DNA from: Xestospongia muta
Taxonomy: Eukaryota; Porifera; Demospongiae; Haplosclerida; Petrosiidae
Length of the DNA stretch: 64,000 bases
Direction of reading: 5' to 3'
NCBI GenBank assembly: GCA_963693285.1
Contig: OY848917.1
Location: 23,442,245-23,506,244, forward strand
The translations under genes and the position numbers were made by a program. Below, piece by piece: positions 32,401-44,035 of the stretch. Under the pieces are notes generated by a model. It was not told where the DNA came from. It saw only the letters and a list, made by a program, of their open reading frames with translations, and searched no databases. Positions within the stretch are counted from its first letter, which is position 1. Each line of letters begins with the position of its first letter.

Positions 32401-35090
32401 TTTTATCTCTTGAATCAAACTTTAGTCAGTTGCTATTATTAAACAATCACAGAAATTAATCAAGAACACGAAATGTGATGTGAAACTATTGATTCTGACT
32501 AATTGTTTCAACTACACTATACGTGTACAAATCAAAAATGTATAAAATACAAAACTATTTAATTGATGTCTACTATCATTCTATTAATAAAAAATAATGA
32601 ATGATATAAATGTCCACAATATACAATACAATAACGAGGGCTTAATTGAAGTTCAAACTCAACAACCAGACTTAGTAAAACAATTTATGGGTCTGTAGTA
32701 GGTATTTCTGTAGTCGAAGTAGTAACTCTAGGACTATCAACATACAATTTATGTGAATAACAGTAGTAAGACTTACAATAATTATTTACTGCCTGACATG
32801 CAAACAATACCAGGCAGTCTTATAATTGTTTTGAGCCACATATATATATTTTTATATAGTTATGTCCATACATATTGCTTATAGTATTGTTGTGTGCAGC
32901 AAAATGAAACTAAATAGGGCTGATCAAGATTTAAACCTTCTTATAGGCTAGCTAGCTGGGTTTTTTGCCTTGTAAAATTTTGTATTCAGCTTTCCATTTT
33001 TTTTCTAACCTCAAGTTTAAAAGAAAATGAAATTGGCATTTTAAAAACACATAGTATTGTTTATTTATTTGCTTCAATTACAATACATATATTTCACACG
33101 ATACACCTACCGGCATTGTGGGTAATTTGAATATCCATTACAACATGTTCTAACACTGGAATAAGTCATGCCATATCGACAACAGGTAGTTCTGTATAGG
33201 GTTGTGCTTCTAAAATATAACAAAACATAATATCGTCTCATTATCAGATATCTAGTAAATACCTGTAGCATGTTTTCCTATTCCACCATGATCCACACTT
33301 ATAATAATCAAGTCTAGAATGTGATTCTATAAGGTATCGCAAACATGTAGTATTATATCTCTGTCTGTAGCACCTATCAAAATACAAAATAAATATTACT
33401 AATTGTTAGTGTCTTACACATGTTGTGAGTCTCCACACTGAAAAAGTATGAGAAATAACATGAAAAGTAGAGACAACATGCAGCAAATCTTTGACTGATT
33501 CATTTTCTTGAATATACACTTACAATAATCTAAGTGTGTGCTTCATAGTGATATCTTCTTTTTATATCAATACATCATGGTAGGTGTGTATAACACGCAC
33601 TTATTGACTATTTATAACTGGAATAAACTAGATTAATGGTTAGCTGAGAAACAATTATTTTGAATAAACACACAGTGTGTGTACTAAAATAATATTGTGA
33701 AACAATTGATAATAAGTAAATTTTGTGTAAAAACTTTTATTGCCATTGATGATAAAAATTGCAAAATGTTTTAAAGTATATTGAATATCTAAAGAGACAT
33801 AATGTGTATATACCTGTAATATTATGTTAACATAATGACACTAACAAGTAAGGATATATACCACTATCTAAATCACTAAAATAATATCAGTGATATGTTC
33901 CTGTATTATATGTCGGTGCTATTATGTAGGAATGATGTAAATTGCCATCACTACTATCTTGTTTACATCCTTTTTATTAGACTGATACTACCAAACAATA
34001 CATTTACTTTTTAGTTTAGAAAATATTTTGTTTATTGTGCATTACATAATCTTGCCAATGAGGGAGTTTGTGAAAGATATTGCTCAAGGTCCTAAGGGTG
34101 ACATCTCTTAACAAAATCATGATATAACATATTAATACTAACCTGCCACTATTGCTCCAAAAAATAGTACCTATCATCAAACAGCATTCTTTTAAAATCA
34201 TGAGTTGACAAATTTTTACTACAGACCCATTAACAATGACAGAACCAATAAAGCTTGTCATAAGATTAGTATAAACCTGCTACTATGCTGTTTATAAAGA
34301 GCAAACAAACTACTTAAGCTCTCAAGATTTACATTTATAAATATAAACCTGTTATGAACCAATACTCCATTAGCTATGAATCTCATTATGAGAAATGTAT
34401 GCATGTTTGTGTGTGTGCAACTCTTACTTGGAGGCCAGTCACTGAGCATATAACTGCTCTTTGTAGTATGTGGTGTTGATCAAGAAGCCACATACAATAC
34501 AGTGTAGATATTGGCTCAGTAGCTAGTCTATAAGTTAGGATTGTATATTGTTAATACATGTACATGTAGTAAAGAACAAGCTAGTAGAAGACTAGTTCTT
34601 TGAGTAAACTAATTGAGAAAAGTAATAAAATGGGGATAGGTTGTATTAACAAAGCTTGTGTGGCTGGCTATCAATACTAGTAGTGATGTACAGTACATAT
34701 ATCAAAGCCATTAAGAAGGAATTTGTCCTTCAGGTGCAGTTTAGTGATTGAGTAAACTAATTGAGAAACATAGTAAGATGACGATAAATAATATTTCTAA
34801 GTAAATATGTACCTGCCTATTAAAGTTATCTACACAATATATAGATAACAACACAAGTTTGCTGTGTGTAAAGAGTTAAGTTACAATAACCTCATGTGTA
34901 AAACATGATATGAATGGTATTTGATGTGTAATTTGACTAGAGACAATTCAAACATCAACCAACTCTGCATGAGTTGGGCATGAGTTCGGTCCATACTTCA
35001 TTAAAGCTAAATTGGTTAATAGAATTATCTGAGGTTCTCAGTAGTGAGTTATGTCTCATTAAACAAATGTTCGTTTCTCTTCAAATCATC
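32400..35090. repeat. Segmental duplication, right part
   Basis: Paralogue of 11090-15410 without the 1.5-kb minisatellite/transporter insert. Here ctaggactatcaacatacaatttatg runs straight on to the hairpin at 32789. No gene seen. Confidence 0.65.
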
Positions 35091-35640
35091 TTGACATTAC
35101 AAATCAATATATTGTAAGTATCCTGGGAATTATTTAACCTTAGTCAGTTGCTATGAAACAATCACAGAAATTAATCAAGAACACAAAATGTAATGTGAAA
35201 CTGTTAATTCTAACTAATTGTTTCAACTACATTGTACATGTACAAATCAAAAACGTTTGAAAATACAAAACTATTTAATTGAAGTATATTATCATTGTAT
35301 TAACCAAATATTAATTGAATGATATAAATGTGCATAATATACAATACATTAAAAAGAGTTTAATTGTAGTTCAAACTTGACAATTGGGACAAGTTGGGGG
35401 ATCTGTAAGTGTAGTTATAGTAGTAACAGTATCTGTAGGACTATCAATATACAATTTGTGTTAACAATAGTAAAACTTAAAATGATTAGAGTCAAAAATA
35501 AATGGACAAATCTATTATCGGACACTTTTCTTTCTCTGAATCTCTTCCTATCATTTGAAGGTATTTGCTAAGGTGATATTCTCAAGACAATATTTACTTT
35601 CTGTTCTCATTTGAGATATGTTTAACTCATCAGATTATTA
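35090..35640. repeat. Repeat-family edge, as at 16940-17460
   Basis: gacattacaaatcaatatat onward matches both tandem units. It leads into the next (TTCTTG)n array. Confidence 0.6.
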
Positions 35641-35752
35641 TTATTATTATGATTATTATTATTATTAATATTATTATTGTTGTTGTTCTTGTTCTTGTTC
35701 TTGTTCTTGTTCTTGTTCTTGTTCTTGTTCTTGTTCTTGTTCTTATTGTTGT
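35636..35752. repeat. (TTA)n/(TTCTTG)n array
   Basis: Short array with about ten consecutive TTCTTG units at 35687-35740. It joins directly to the reverse transcriptase element (tgtccttttctt). Confidence 0.85.
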
Positions 35753-36890
35753 GTCCTTTTCTTATTTTAGTCAATAGTTTGTGTAGTTTGCACTTGTTAT
35801 TATAGTATAACCTACTAATAATATTATAGTATGACGTCATAACACATGTAATATAGAAATGTTAGTCAGGAAACTATGTTCGAACTATGTTGATGCTGCT
35901 GGTATCTCTGCCTTTGTGTTGTGTTGACTCATAGCTCTAAATAAAAACACTTAGTGAGGCCAATAGGTATTAGAGAGGTCTATTGAAGGCTAATTGGTAA
36001 AGTTATTTTAACTGTTCTTAAGCCTGATGTATTAGATGGAGCAGCTTATTTTCAATTATATGTTGATCAGAGCTCTGCCTACAAGGCAATAGTTCATTCT
36101 ATCCATCAATTGTATCAGTCTAATGAGATTGAGAGTCTCCTGTTTGTAGATGCATCTAATGCATTTAATACTCTGAACAGAGGCCTAGTGCTAGCTACTC
36201 TTTATTTGTGTCCTTCACTTGGCAGATTTCTGATCAATACTTATCGTTCTGATAGTTCGTTAATCATTAGGGGAGACACTATACACCATGCAAGGTGATC
36301 CTATGTCTAAGTTTGCTGTTGCTTGAATACCTTTGATAAAAATGCTAGCTAGTTTGGCTGATGTTAATTAAGTTTGGAATGCCGATGATGCTATAGGAGC
36401 AGGTTCTCTGGTTGAGCTGAGGAAGTGGTGGGACAGTATCAATCTCCATGGTAAGGCATCCAAATGCTATCAAGACTTTCCTACTGGTCAAGGAAAATAT
36501 CTTCAACAGTGCCTGTGAATTGTTTGATTCTACTGGTGTTAATATTACTGTTGAAGGTGTTTGTGAGTTGGGGTGTCCTATTGAGTCTGAATCTTTTGTC
36601 ACTGAGCAGATTGAAGCCAAGGTGGGTAGTTGGTGTAAAGATGTAAAGATGTTAGCTGAAATTGCCGAGACACAACCTCAAGCTGCATATAGATCATTTG
36701 TTCACAGTGTGTTTGGGAGGTGGACATACTTCTTCCATACATGCCCATTAGAAGAGAATTAGCTTTCCCAGCTAGAAGATACACTTAGGAAGTTTGATGG
36801 CTCCAACAAAAAGTCAAAGAGCTTGGTATGGTCTTATAGATGTTCTGATACATTTGTAGTGTTTGACACTCCTTTGTCCATAAAAAAATA
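35753..36890 (+). pseudogene. Reverse transcriptase element, copy 1
   Basis: Frames encode an RT palm: LLFVDASNAFNTLNRG (motif A Asp), Q-GDPMS (fingers/palm), V-W-N-A-D-D-A (motif C, normally YADD), LVELRKWWDSIN, KTFLLVKENIFNSACELFDS, TGVNITVEGV..LGCPIESE and AETQPQAAYRSFVHSVFGRW. Motif order and wording match a non-LTR-type RT common in sponges and cnidarians (class from memory). It is interrupted by TGA after AVA, TAA before the VWNADD motif and frameshifts. All three copies in the window share those lesions. It lacks the C-terminal nuclease region present in copy 3. Confidence 0.75.
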
Positions 36891-36924
36891 GTGAAGGGCC
36901 TGTTGTTAGGTTTTGAGTCATACA

Positions 36925-37370
36925 CATAGGAGGCTGAAGGGGAGGGGGGCTGGAGGGGCTAGAGCCTCCCCAATATTTAAAAAGAGGGGGCTCAGCCCCC
37001 CCCCCCCCGAAATTTTTATTGCTTGCTACTTACCCCACACAAAGAATCTAAGTTAATCTTATTGGTGTTGATAAAACTGACAAAAGTTTTGAGATATTTG
37101 CAGGCCACAATGACGGAAAAACAACTTAACAATTGTCTGGTCCTTCATGTACACAAATGCATAACTAATGAGTGTGATCTTGTTGAAATAGCTAAGGAAT
37201 TTGTTATGGTAAATGATGAGTAAAAGAAATCCTTTGGTACATTTTAAATTAATGTTGGTGATACTGATTGTGATTATATCAAACATACTTTCTGCATTAT
37301 GGGTACATTCGTGTCTGAATATTCATCACATATAGTTATGGTGTGAGCGCCCCCAAAAAATATAAGTGCC
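36925..37370 (+). mobile_element. Short hAT-derived relic
   Basis: Begins with a G-rich terminus (ggaggggggctggagggg...gagcctcccc) and a 13-base C run at 36996-37008, typical of hAT ends in marine invertebrates. The only coding part is a hAT dimerisation fragment. The far end may be gagcgcccccaaa near 37346. Its insertion truncates RT copy 1, which is not resumed afterwards. Confidence 0.45.
37023..37223 (+). pseudogene. hAT transposase C-terminal dimerisation fragment
   Basis: The frame reads LTKVLRYLQATMTEKQLNNC, then LVLHVHKCITNECDLVEIAKEF and VMVNDE before a stop, followed by KKSFGTF in the same frame. LRYLQATMT..QLNN...LHVHK...DLVEIA.EF is the hATC signature. There is no catalytic core. 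The stop lies between E and KKSFGTF, where functional copies usually have Arg or Lys. Confidence 0.65.
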
Positions 37371-37860
37371 TCATTCGCCTATGGTATGCTAAATAATATT
37401 GATTGATGATTTTATTAATGAGGAATACACTTTCATAGAAATATAGTCCTTTTATAAACAAGAAATAACTATTTTTATTATAATAAATAAATTCACTAGT
37501 AAGATCACCACAGTTTGTACTAGTGTCTTAACACATTCAGTGGTAGTGTCATAAACTTATAATTCATGGTCAAGATATTGAAGATCACAAAGCATCCATA
37601 AAAGTTAGATTATATATAGACTGTTTCTTTTTGAACCATTATGAAAGTGATAGCATATCATATGATCTGATATAAATATACAATTAACTATGTGTGACTT
37701 AAAAGAATTTTAAGTTAATGCTTATAAGATTGATTCTTTTGTTGTGGTGCCTATAAAATTAAACAATGATAAAAATGAATATAATTAGTAGTGTTGTTCT
37801 AGTTTGCTTAAAACATAGCTTTAGTTTTAATTATTAACTTTGAAGTCTTTTTAGTTCAAC
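37370..37860. other. AT-rich stretch without recognised features
   Basis: Non-coding sequence between the hAT relic and the GC-richer block at 37990. Nothing recognised. Confidence 0.35.
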
Positions 37861-37864
37861 GATA

Positions 37865-38062
37865 TCAGTAATCATATTCATAGCAATCGTTAATGAGTTC
37901 ATAAGCGTACACTGTCGCGCCCCACAAGAGCATAATTACATATAAAAGCATAAAGACAAAATCATAAGTATATATAAAAGGAAACCAAAACAGTCTTGGT
38001 TGCCAGTGTGTTGTGGGCCAGCGTCTGCAATGCATCATGACCTCTGAGATGGTTACCAGCAT
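37865..38062 (-). CDS. Possible single-pass membrane protein or 3' exon (65 aa)
   Basis: ATGCTGGTAACC opens a frame with one hydrophobic helix (FVFMLLYVIMLLWGATVYAY) preceded by RRW and followed by an acidic Tyr-rich tail (ELINDCYEYDY). Directly upstream on the same strand, another frame reads RLKEDYQPYPPFGYSEEYAG, a proline/tyrosine-rich cytosolic-looking segment. This suggests one gene split by a frameshift or a missed intron. The block 37990-38350 is visibly richer in G+C than its surroundings. Family unknown. Confidence 0.3.
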   Translation of the reverse strand: MLVTISEVMMHCRRWPTTHWQPRLFWFPFIYTYDFVFMLLYVIMLLWGATVYAYELINDCYEYDY

Positions 38063-38360
38063 ACTCTTCGGAGTATCCGAAAGGTGGATACGGCTGGTAG
38101 TCTTCCTTTAAACGAGATGAGGCTTGGTGTATTGTAGTCCCGGTTTAGTAATGACGATGATTTTCCCGAAGCTCGAAACCCAGTACGGCTGGTTTGAAGT
38201 TAGGGCGACGTTCCAGCCAGGATTACCTCATCTTTGGACAAGGGTTACCAAGCCAGGTGTCGGTCCTAGCTAGCAATAGCAGGGAATCCTGGAGCCTAAG
38301 TGGTAGCCTGCGTAGGAAATGAGTCACGAAAGATCGTTTGGGCAACAACACACAGGTTTT
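38063..38360 (-). other. GC-rich island, possibly coding on the minus strand
   Basis: About 300 bp with balanced base composition inside AT-rich DNA, ending sharply at the T run near 38357. Fragments of open frame exist on the minus strand but are broken. No tRNA or rRNA signature was recognised. Confidence 0.3.
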
Positions 38361-39300
38361 TTTTTGGAATTATAATTCTATTTAATTATAAACAAATCTA
38401 ATTATCTATTTATAAATCTTTTTTAGAGTATTAAAGAATAGTCAGTAAGGATGTTCAGGAGGTGAGTCAGTTGGATCATATCAGTAACACAACTACACCT
38501 TTTTTAAGAAAGTAAAATGTTGAGCTGGCAGGTCTAAGAGCAATAAATTATTTACAAAGTGTCATATGTAGAATATGTTTCAACAATTCTAAAATATTTT
38601 CTTTGCAATAACTTAAGTAATAAATATAATCTTTAAACTATTAAACTGTCTTTGTGTTGCTGTTGCTGTTTGATTCCTAGTTCTATTAAAAGAGTATCCT
38701 CTAACTTGAGATAATCATCGTATTCCTACCAAAGCAATAGAAATGGACTCATACTTATATTTTCAGACCCAAACTCGCTAATTTAGCTTTCTCTTTCCAA
38801 CCACTATCTTTGCTCTGTTGAGGTGTTTCCGATAATTACCACATAATAATTATACTTCATTAACTAATATAACCTCTGTAGCAGATATTGCTTTAGCTTC
38901 ATCCAGTAATTTCTTCTCTTCACTACGCATACGTTCTTTTAATTAATATTAATTATTCATTAAAATGGCTTCCTAAAAATTACGGGTGCTTCTTCGTGTA
39001 ACGTGACTGCTGATTTAACAACATGTCCTATGATGACATCTTTATGTGTCATAGAGTTAATAGTGTTAGTTCTGGTTTAAGGTTTGGTGATGTCATCAAT
39101 ATGATGACATCACTTGTGTCATTTCATTATGATGTCTACAACCTGAATGAATATAAAAATAATTATCTGTGTTATATTATCATACATGTGTATTGTTATT
39201 GTGTATTTATTATATATGACATAATTTCCAATATGTCCTGTAATTGTATACATATACATGTATTTTGCTATTAAAATATGAGGCATGTATTCATGGCAGG
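38360..39300. other. Spacer with a (T)GATGACATCA-rich stretch
   Basis: Sequence at 38985-39125 repeats at 54537-54690 and in part 47157-47290 (gggtgcttct, tgatgtcatcaatatgatgacatcac). The GATGACATCA palindromes are CRE/AP-1-like words. No gene seen. Confidence 0.4.
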
Positions 39301-39309
39301 TTTGAGTCA

Positions 39310-39960
39310 GCTAGATATAATTTTAAGTTAGAGTAAATTCTTCCACTTACACTTAAACAATTTACACGTTAGCTTACAACGCTGTAACCATTGTACAAAA
39401 CAAATGACCATCCTTAGGGTCCTTTTCATACTACAGATACATGTAGATACAGAAACTTTAATACTTCCTTAGCTTTTTCTTTTTATTAGTGAAATTGCAT
39501 TGTGGATTCTTAATAAAAAAAGAATTTCGATAATAGTTTATTGCTGGTGAATTACCAACTATATCAATAGCTCTATATGCCGTATAGTTTGATGAGATGA
39601 GAGTGACTATACTAAAGAAAAATTTACCTTCTGGAGTGAAGACACAGGCAGTGTGAATTGTATATGTAGAAGAAGTCACATGAAGGTAACTAAAGAAATC
39701 AGGGGAGGAGTAGGTGGCAAGAAGATCTAGGGAAACTACATCATATAATAGTTATGATAATGACATCATTGAATGTTTATATATATGTTTTATATTATGT
39801 ATACAATTAATATAATTGCATATACATGTTATATGGCCAAAAAATATAGAACTGCCTGGTTTATTTTGCAGCCTATAATCATGTTATGCAGAAAAATTGT
39901 AAGCATTAAAGACTCCAGGATTTAGTAAGGGGTCTAGAAAACAGAAAAGATTACTATATA
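39310..39960. repeat. Duplicated block, start of Q1 (three copies)
   Basis: Aligns with 49570-50220 and 57680-58235. It contains the conserved 108-bp exon-like segment given separately. From here to 43900 the sequence is collinear with 49570-53900. Confidence 0.7.
39628..39735 (-). pseudogene. Conserved 108-bp exon, copy 1
   Basis: Read leftward: acceptor gatgtag, then 108 bp, then donor GTAAATTT. The frame gives SLDLLATYSSPDFFSYLHVT and then SSTYTIHTACVFTPEG. Copies at 49872-49979 and 57899-58006 have the same length and both splice signals, with wording such as TYFSPDHFGYLHVTSSTYTI. A family is not recognised; an adhesion or receptor ectodomain is possible. The frames that extend past the donor are intron read-through. 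Confidence 0.45.
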
Positions 39961-42360
39961 CTACGTGCTCACTCATATCAGAACAGCAACCAATTGTGTA
40001 AGACACACACTCATACACATTATACAGTAGTAGCAATGAATATTGTTAATATAATATTTTGATTGTCTTGTATGTTGTTGTTTACTTAACCCACAAGTGG
40101 CTGAACACCTAGTATGTTATATAACTTCAGAGCCTCTAGGCATCCATGAAGAGAATCATTGTATCAACGTCTATAACAAAATTTTTGAAAAGGGATTTGT
40201 TCCCTAACAATTTTTTAAAAAGTCCATATAAGACTGAATCTTAAGATAATGACAGTTGATGCAAACTTTTTAGATATTGGTTCATATATTTATAGATGTA
40301 TTTATACATGTAGTCACTAATGTAGGTTTATTAGTTAATAAAAATGATTCCATGAAGCAATGATATAGAAATTAAGAAGATGATAACAATTTACAAAACA
40401 GTGAAAGCAGAGAAGATAGCAGCTATCATAGAAAGTATTGTAATAATGATAGGTTACTGCGATTATGAAAATACTTATGGTGAAGTTTACATCGATTTAT
40501 TAGCTTGTCAAATGATTTATTTCCAAAAAATGAAAATGAACACATGGACGACAATGCAAAAATAAACAAAATACTATTATCGTAAATATAATAAATCAAT
40601 AATTTCTACATTACAAGTATACAGCAAAGAAAATGTTCCCTAAAATTTTTATAAATACACATGCAAATTTAAATACCATTATAACAAACAGGATTATACT
40701 TTATTATTAATTCATTGTATCTGGTATATTTTTTGACATATCAATTACTAATACTTCCTACGCTCTTTCTCTTTAGCAAATATACATCACCTCAAAATTA
40801 ATATTGAACACAAAAAGTAAATGAGATGCATAAGATAGAAGATCTGAACAAAGTAACTGGGACAATGACTATACATTACAGTCAACGATCATTTTTAAAA
40901 ATTGAGAATTTAACTAAGTCACTTTTTCTATGAAGTTACAGTGATACATGTTTGTTAAGTGACATCAGTACTACTGTTATTAATTGTTGCATAATGTTTT
41001 ACATTATAAAAATGTTTCTTGTTCACATAGTACATATAGATGCTAATTAACATATCATATTTTTACAAACTCTAACAACATATCTGAGCACAAGCAATTA
41101 GTCTGCTTAATAGGATCATTTTAGCTAACTTCATAATAAAATTAAAGTGATTATGTAACCTATCATTTTGACCCGTTTTTAAAAATTGAAGCAACCATGG
41201 ACTGGATTGTATAGTCTATGGGTCTTTATATCATCACTGACTTCCACTGTAGATTAAATCCTATGAAATGACTGGTACGCATACAGTTGCAAAAAAACTC
41301 ACAGTCAACAAATAACTAGTAAATAAGATCAACAACAAACCTCCACAAAATAATGACTTAAATAACAGTATTAAATGACATGTAACTACTGAACCTCACT
41401 CTCTCTTTTCTCTTTGACTGAAATACAAAAATAAAAGACTTAAATACAAGACCAACTTATGAATATTAATAAGTTACTGACTGAGGCAGGATATCACACA
41501 GCATAATTAAAAAAGTCTTCTACTGTAATTACTCACTAGCGTGTAATCAGGACAAGATCATTGATACAAATAAATCAACTTTGTAATCAGTCTAGAAAGA
41601 ATGATTGCAAATACCATATTTGGAAACTTAAAACAGTATAAATTTATAGTCAGCACATTTGATCAAGCACACAGTTGTTCTGTATGTTTACAACTACATT
41701 CATACATGAAACAGTTATACTAGATAGTTTATATTGAATATTTATTTGTAGATTTAATAGCAATATAGTTAATGCCAGTTAGTTCCAAGCTTGTTTAGGA
41801 CCAAAAAGCTATATCTATTTCACATTGTTCTATTTATTTATGCAAATGTCAATACCAATTTAATTTTAAATGCATATCCTAATGAAGTCTCATGTACTTA
41901 AATAGAAACGTTTAAGAGTTAGGATTAAATACATCAATAAACAATAAATTGCAGTATTAGAAGCTAATATCTGACATATAGACCAGCTATCATTAGGTAA
42001 CAATGGTAGTTTGCTTTTTACTGTTCAGGTGGCCTGTTTGTTGGCTTACTGTCATAAATGTAATTCTCAGTAATAAGTAGTAAATGTAATATAGGAATGT
42101 TATTAACCACATATTTCAACCACATGTTGCTATATATGGTGCACATGACATGCAAAATTAATTAACATATATCAATTCAAAAATAAAATATGTAAGTCTC
42201 TTTAATATATTCTGATCTCCAATTGAGTTAGTACTTTTAATGGACAATGTTTACATAACAATTATTAATTTTATAACTATCACAATAATACTAAAGAAAA
42301 ATTAAAGTAAAAACAACATTACATTTTAACCAAAAAATACCAAACAGTTTACATTTCTAA
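39960..42360. repeat. Duplicated block Q1, non-coding 2.4 kb
   Basis: Collinear with 50220-52560 at very high identity, with differences mainly small indels and scattered substitutions. No exon recognised. It includes ttttgagaagggatttgttccc and a copy-specific extra stretch at 40429-40450. Confidence 0.6.
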
Positions 42361-42368
42361 AAAAAACA

Positions 42369-42374
42369 TTTATT
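42369..42374 (-). terminator. AATAAA polyadenylation signal
   Basis: AATAAA (minus strand) lies 12 nt after the TAA stop of the gene starting at 43126. The second copy has it at 52575-52580. It implies a very short 3' UTR. Confidence 0.65.
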
Positions 42375-42385
42375 CACTTTGAGTT

Positions 42386-43126
42386 TTAAAGTTCACCACA
42401 TGTAATAATAGCCAAAAGTCCAGCTAAAATGAAGCACATAATGGCTGGAGCTACAATAACAGACCCAGATATAAATGATTCGCAAGGGTCGATGACGGTA
42501 ACGTTGCAGGAACTGACGTTTCCGATATATGGCACTGTGCAGCATCCGACATTGGCATTGAAGTCTGTAATGTATTGTATACACGTAGAGTTAGCACTAG
42601 AACAATTAATTCTTGCCGAGTTTATTACTGGACAGGCATCTACTAGTTCATTGATAAAGCGTATGTTGCTAGAGTAGTGACGTAGGTATATAACCTCGCA
42701 AAAATCGTTGCCTTGTTTTCCACAGATCCCTCGCAGGACATAATTTATCAGGTAGTTCCTAAACTCATCTGAAATATTGAGACAGCGATAGTAATTTAAG
42801 ATAGGATTAATACATTTAGCAACACAAACTTGGCTTATTGCGTTATTGAATGTCACCAACTGATCTTCAGTAAGTGCACTAGCATTAGTCTTGATTAGAT
42901 TTGTAACACCACTTGATAGTAGAGTAAGATTACACTCTGGTGGGGAGTTGTTCAATATTGCTATGCAGGACTGCTGGCGAATTTGCAGTATTTCTCTTTT
43001 AACACCGTGAACAATCCTCTGGTTAACCAATTCAACTAGATTGTAGGTTAAGATCCTTGCATTGACAAGTTGAAATAAAGAAAAGATTGAAGTTAGGACA
43101 AAGAATAGGCAAAGAGATTTTGCCAT
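42386..43126 (-). CDS. Secreted Cys-rich glycoprotein with C-terminal membrane anchor, copy 1 (246 aa)
   Basis: An intact intronless gene. ATG at 43126 has a strong Kozak context (cgccATGGc). Residues 1-23 are a signal peptide (MAKSLCLFFVLTSIFSLFQL). The ectodomain (24 to about 218) has 14 cysteines, including QQSC, PPEC, VAKC, YRC, GIC, DAC, STC and GCC. Seven N-glycosylation sequons occur (NLT, NAS, NIS, NCS, NST, NVS, NVT). The last 25 residues are hydrophobic (VIVAPAIMCFILAGLLAIIT), ending CGEL, which fits a short-tailed type I anchor or a GPI signal. No family is recognised; a sponge-specific surface or secreted family is likely. A near-identical copy is 10,206 bp downstream. Confidence 0.85.
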   Translation of the reverse strand: MAKSLCLFFVLTSIFSLFQLVNARILTYNLVELVNQRIVHGVKREILQIRQQSCIAILNNSPPECNLTLLSSGVTNLIKTNASALTEDQLVTFNNAISQVCVAKCINPILNYYRCLNISDEFRNYLINYVLRGICGKQGNDFCEVIYLRHYSSNIRFINELVDACPVINSARINCSSANSTCIQYITDFNANVGCCTVPYIGNVSSCNVTVIDPCESFISGSVIVAPAIMCFILAGLLAIITCGEL

Positions 43127-43164
43127 GGCGATTTGTCTGTAATGAAAATGTTCGACGTTTCACA

Positions 43165-43172
43165 TATTTATA
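43165..43172 (-). promoter_or_regulatory. TATA box of the secreted-protein gene, copy 1
   Basis: TATAAATA on the minus strand, 39 bp upstream of the ATG, so the 5' UTR can only be around 10 bp. The equivalent in copy 2 is at 53371-53378. About 200 bp upstream of each gene is conserved (gtgacatcacttccttttg). Confidence 0.65.
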
Positions 43173-43473
43173 GCATAGGTACTACACGACTGGATGTGAA
43201 ACATGACTAGAATGTAATGTATGCAATAGGCTGTGACATCACTTCCTTTTGTTTATGCGCGATTTACTGAGTAGACATGATGAGTAAAATATATAATGTT
43301 TGGTATGGCCACAATGCTTCCAAATGGTTTGCTTTAAATCTAATGTGTTTCATACACTATTATATGCCTAAATGTGTATTGTGTTTTTGGTGCAGAGGTA
43401 GTTCAAATTAACTTTATAATATGTTATCATATTCTAATATTACTAGATATGTTGATGACTTCTGATTCATAGT

Positions 43474-43570
43474 GCTAAATCCAGTGTTTGCTGGAGAGAG
43501 ATACTACTGTATTGTTACTGCTATTAATGCTGATGGTACTGAGGAAAATCTCCAATACTACACCTACTGA
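43474..43570 (+). pseudogene. Fibronectin type III fragment
   Basis: Frame FIVLNPVFAGERYYCIVTAI, then NADGTEENL. The pattern L.P...Y.C.V.A.N..G is the last third of an Fn3 domain (strands F and G). Nothing upstream continues it, because a TGA precedes. In the second block (53678-53722) it is cut after YYC-V, where about 200 bp are missing. It is a stranded exon piece. Confidence 0.45.
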
Positions 43571-43812
43571 AGATAATAAAACCATATATAGTATATGGTA
43601 ATAATTGATAGTTAATGAAATTATGTTGTTCAACAAGTAGTTGTATGGTAGTCATTAGAACGTAATCTGCAAAATAAATATTAAATTTGTAAGTTACATG
43701 GTGGTTACTATACAACATGTCACACTTATGATTTAATCACTCACTACATAATTAGTTGTTATTATTAACAATTAATACAGTTGGTGATTAAATTGTAAGT
43801 ATGACAGCTATT

Positions 43813-44035
43813 TAGCCTCATACCCAGGCTAAACGTCTGGTAACTACTGCGCATGCCTTTTAATTTCCACAGATTTCTTGGAAAATAGTATACTCTAGGA
43901 ATCCTCCGTCAACTATGACGTCAAATTCTTTTAACTTCAATGTTAGATTAATTGTGATGGCTACTTGTAATACTAACTTTTCTGCTGGTCTACTGTAAGC
44001 TCTAAAGAAGCTAGGAACCAGCTGTTAAAATCCCT
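43813..44035 (-). pseudogene. ZAD cassette, truncated copy in block Q1
   Basis: The left terminal repeat TAGCCTCATACCCAGGC (43813-43829) and the 3' end of the ZAD gene align with 53822-54055, including FLEYTIFQEICGN. The gene then stops matching where the RT-containing segment begins (about 44035). The base run gacagctatt before 43813 matches the target duplication of the intact copy. The cassette therefore inserted before the 10-kb duplication, and this copy was later destroyed. Confidence 0.65.

Noticed and set aside
36925..37010. G-quadruplex interpretation of the G/C-rich run
   Set aside because: G runs are uneven and better explained as the G-rich end of a hAT element followed by its conserved hATC fragment.
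42429..42677. Plus-strand 82-codon frame, also in the second copy at 52635
   Set aside because: Antisense shadow of the secreted-protein gene; conserved only because the gene is.
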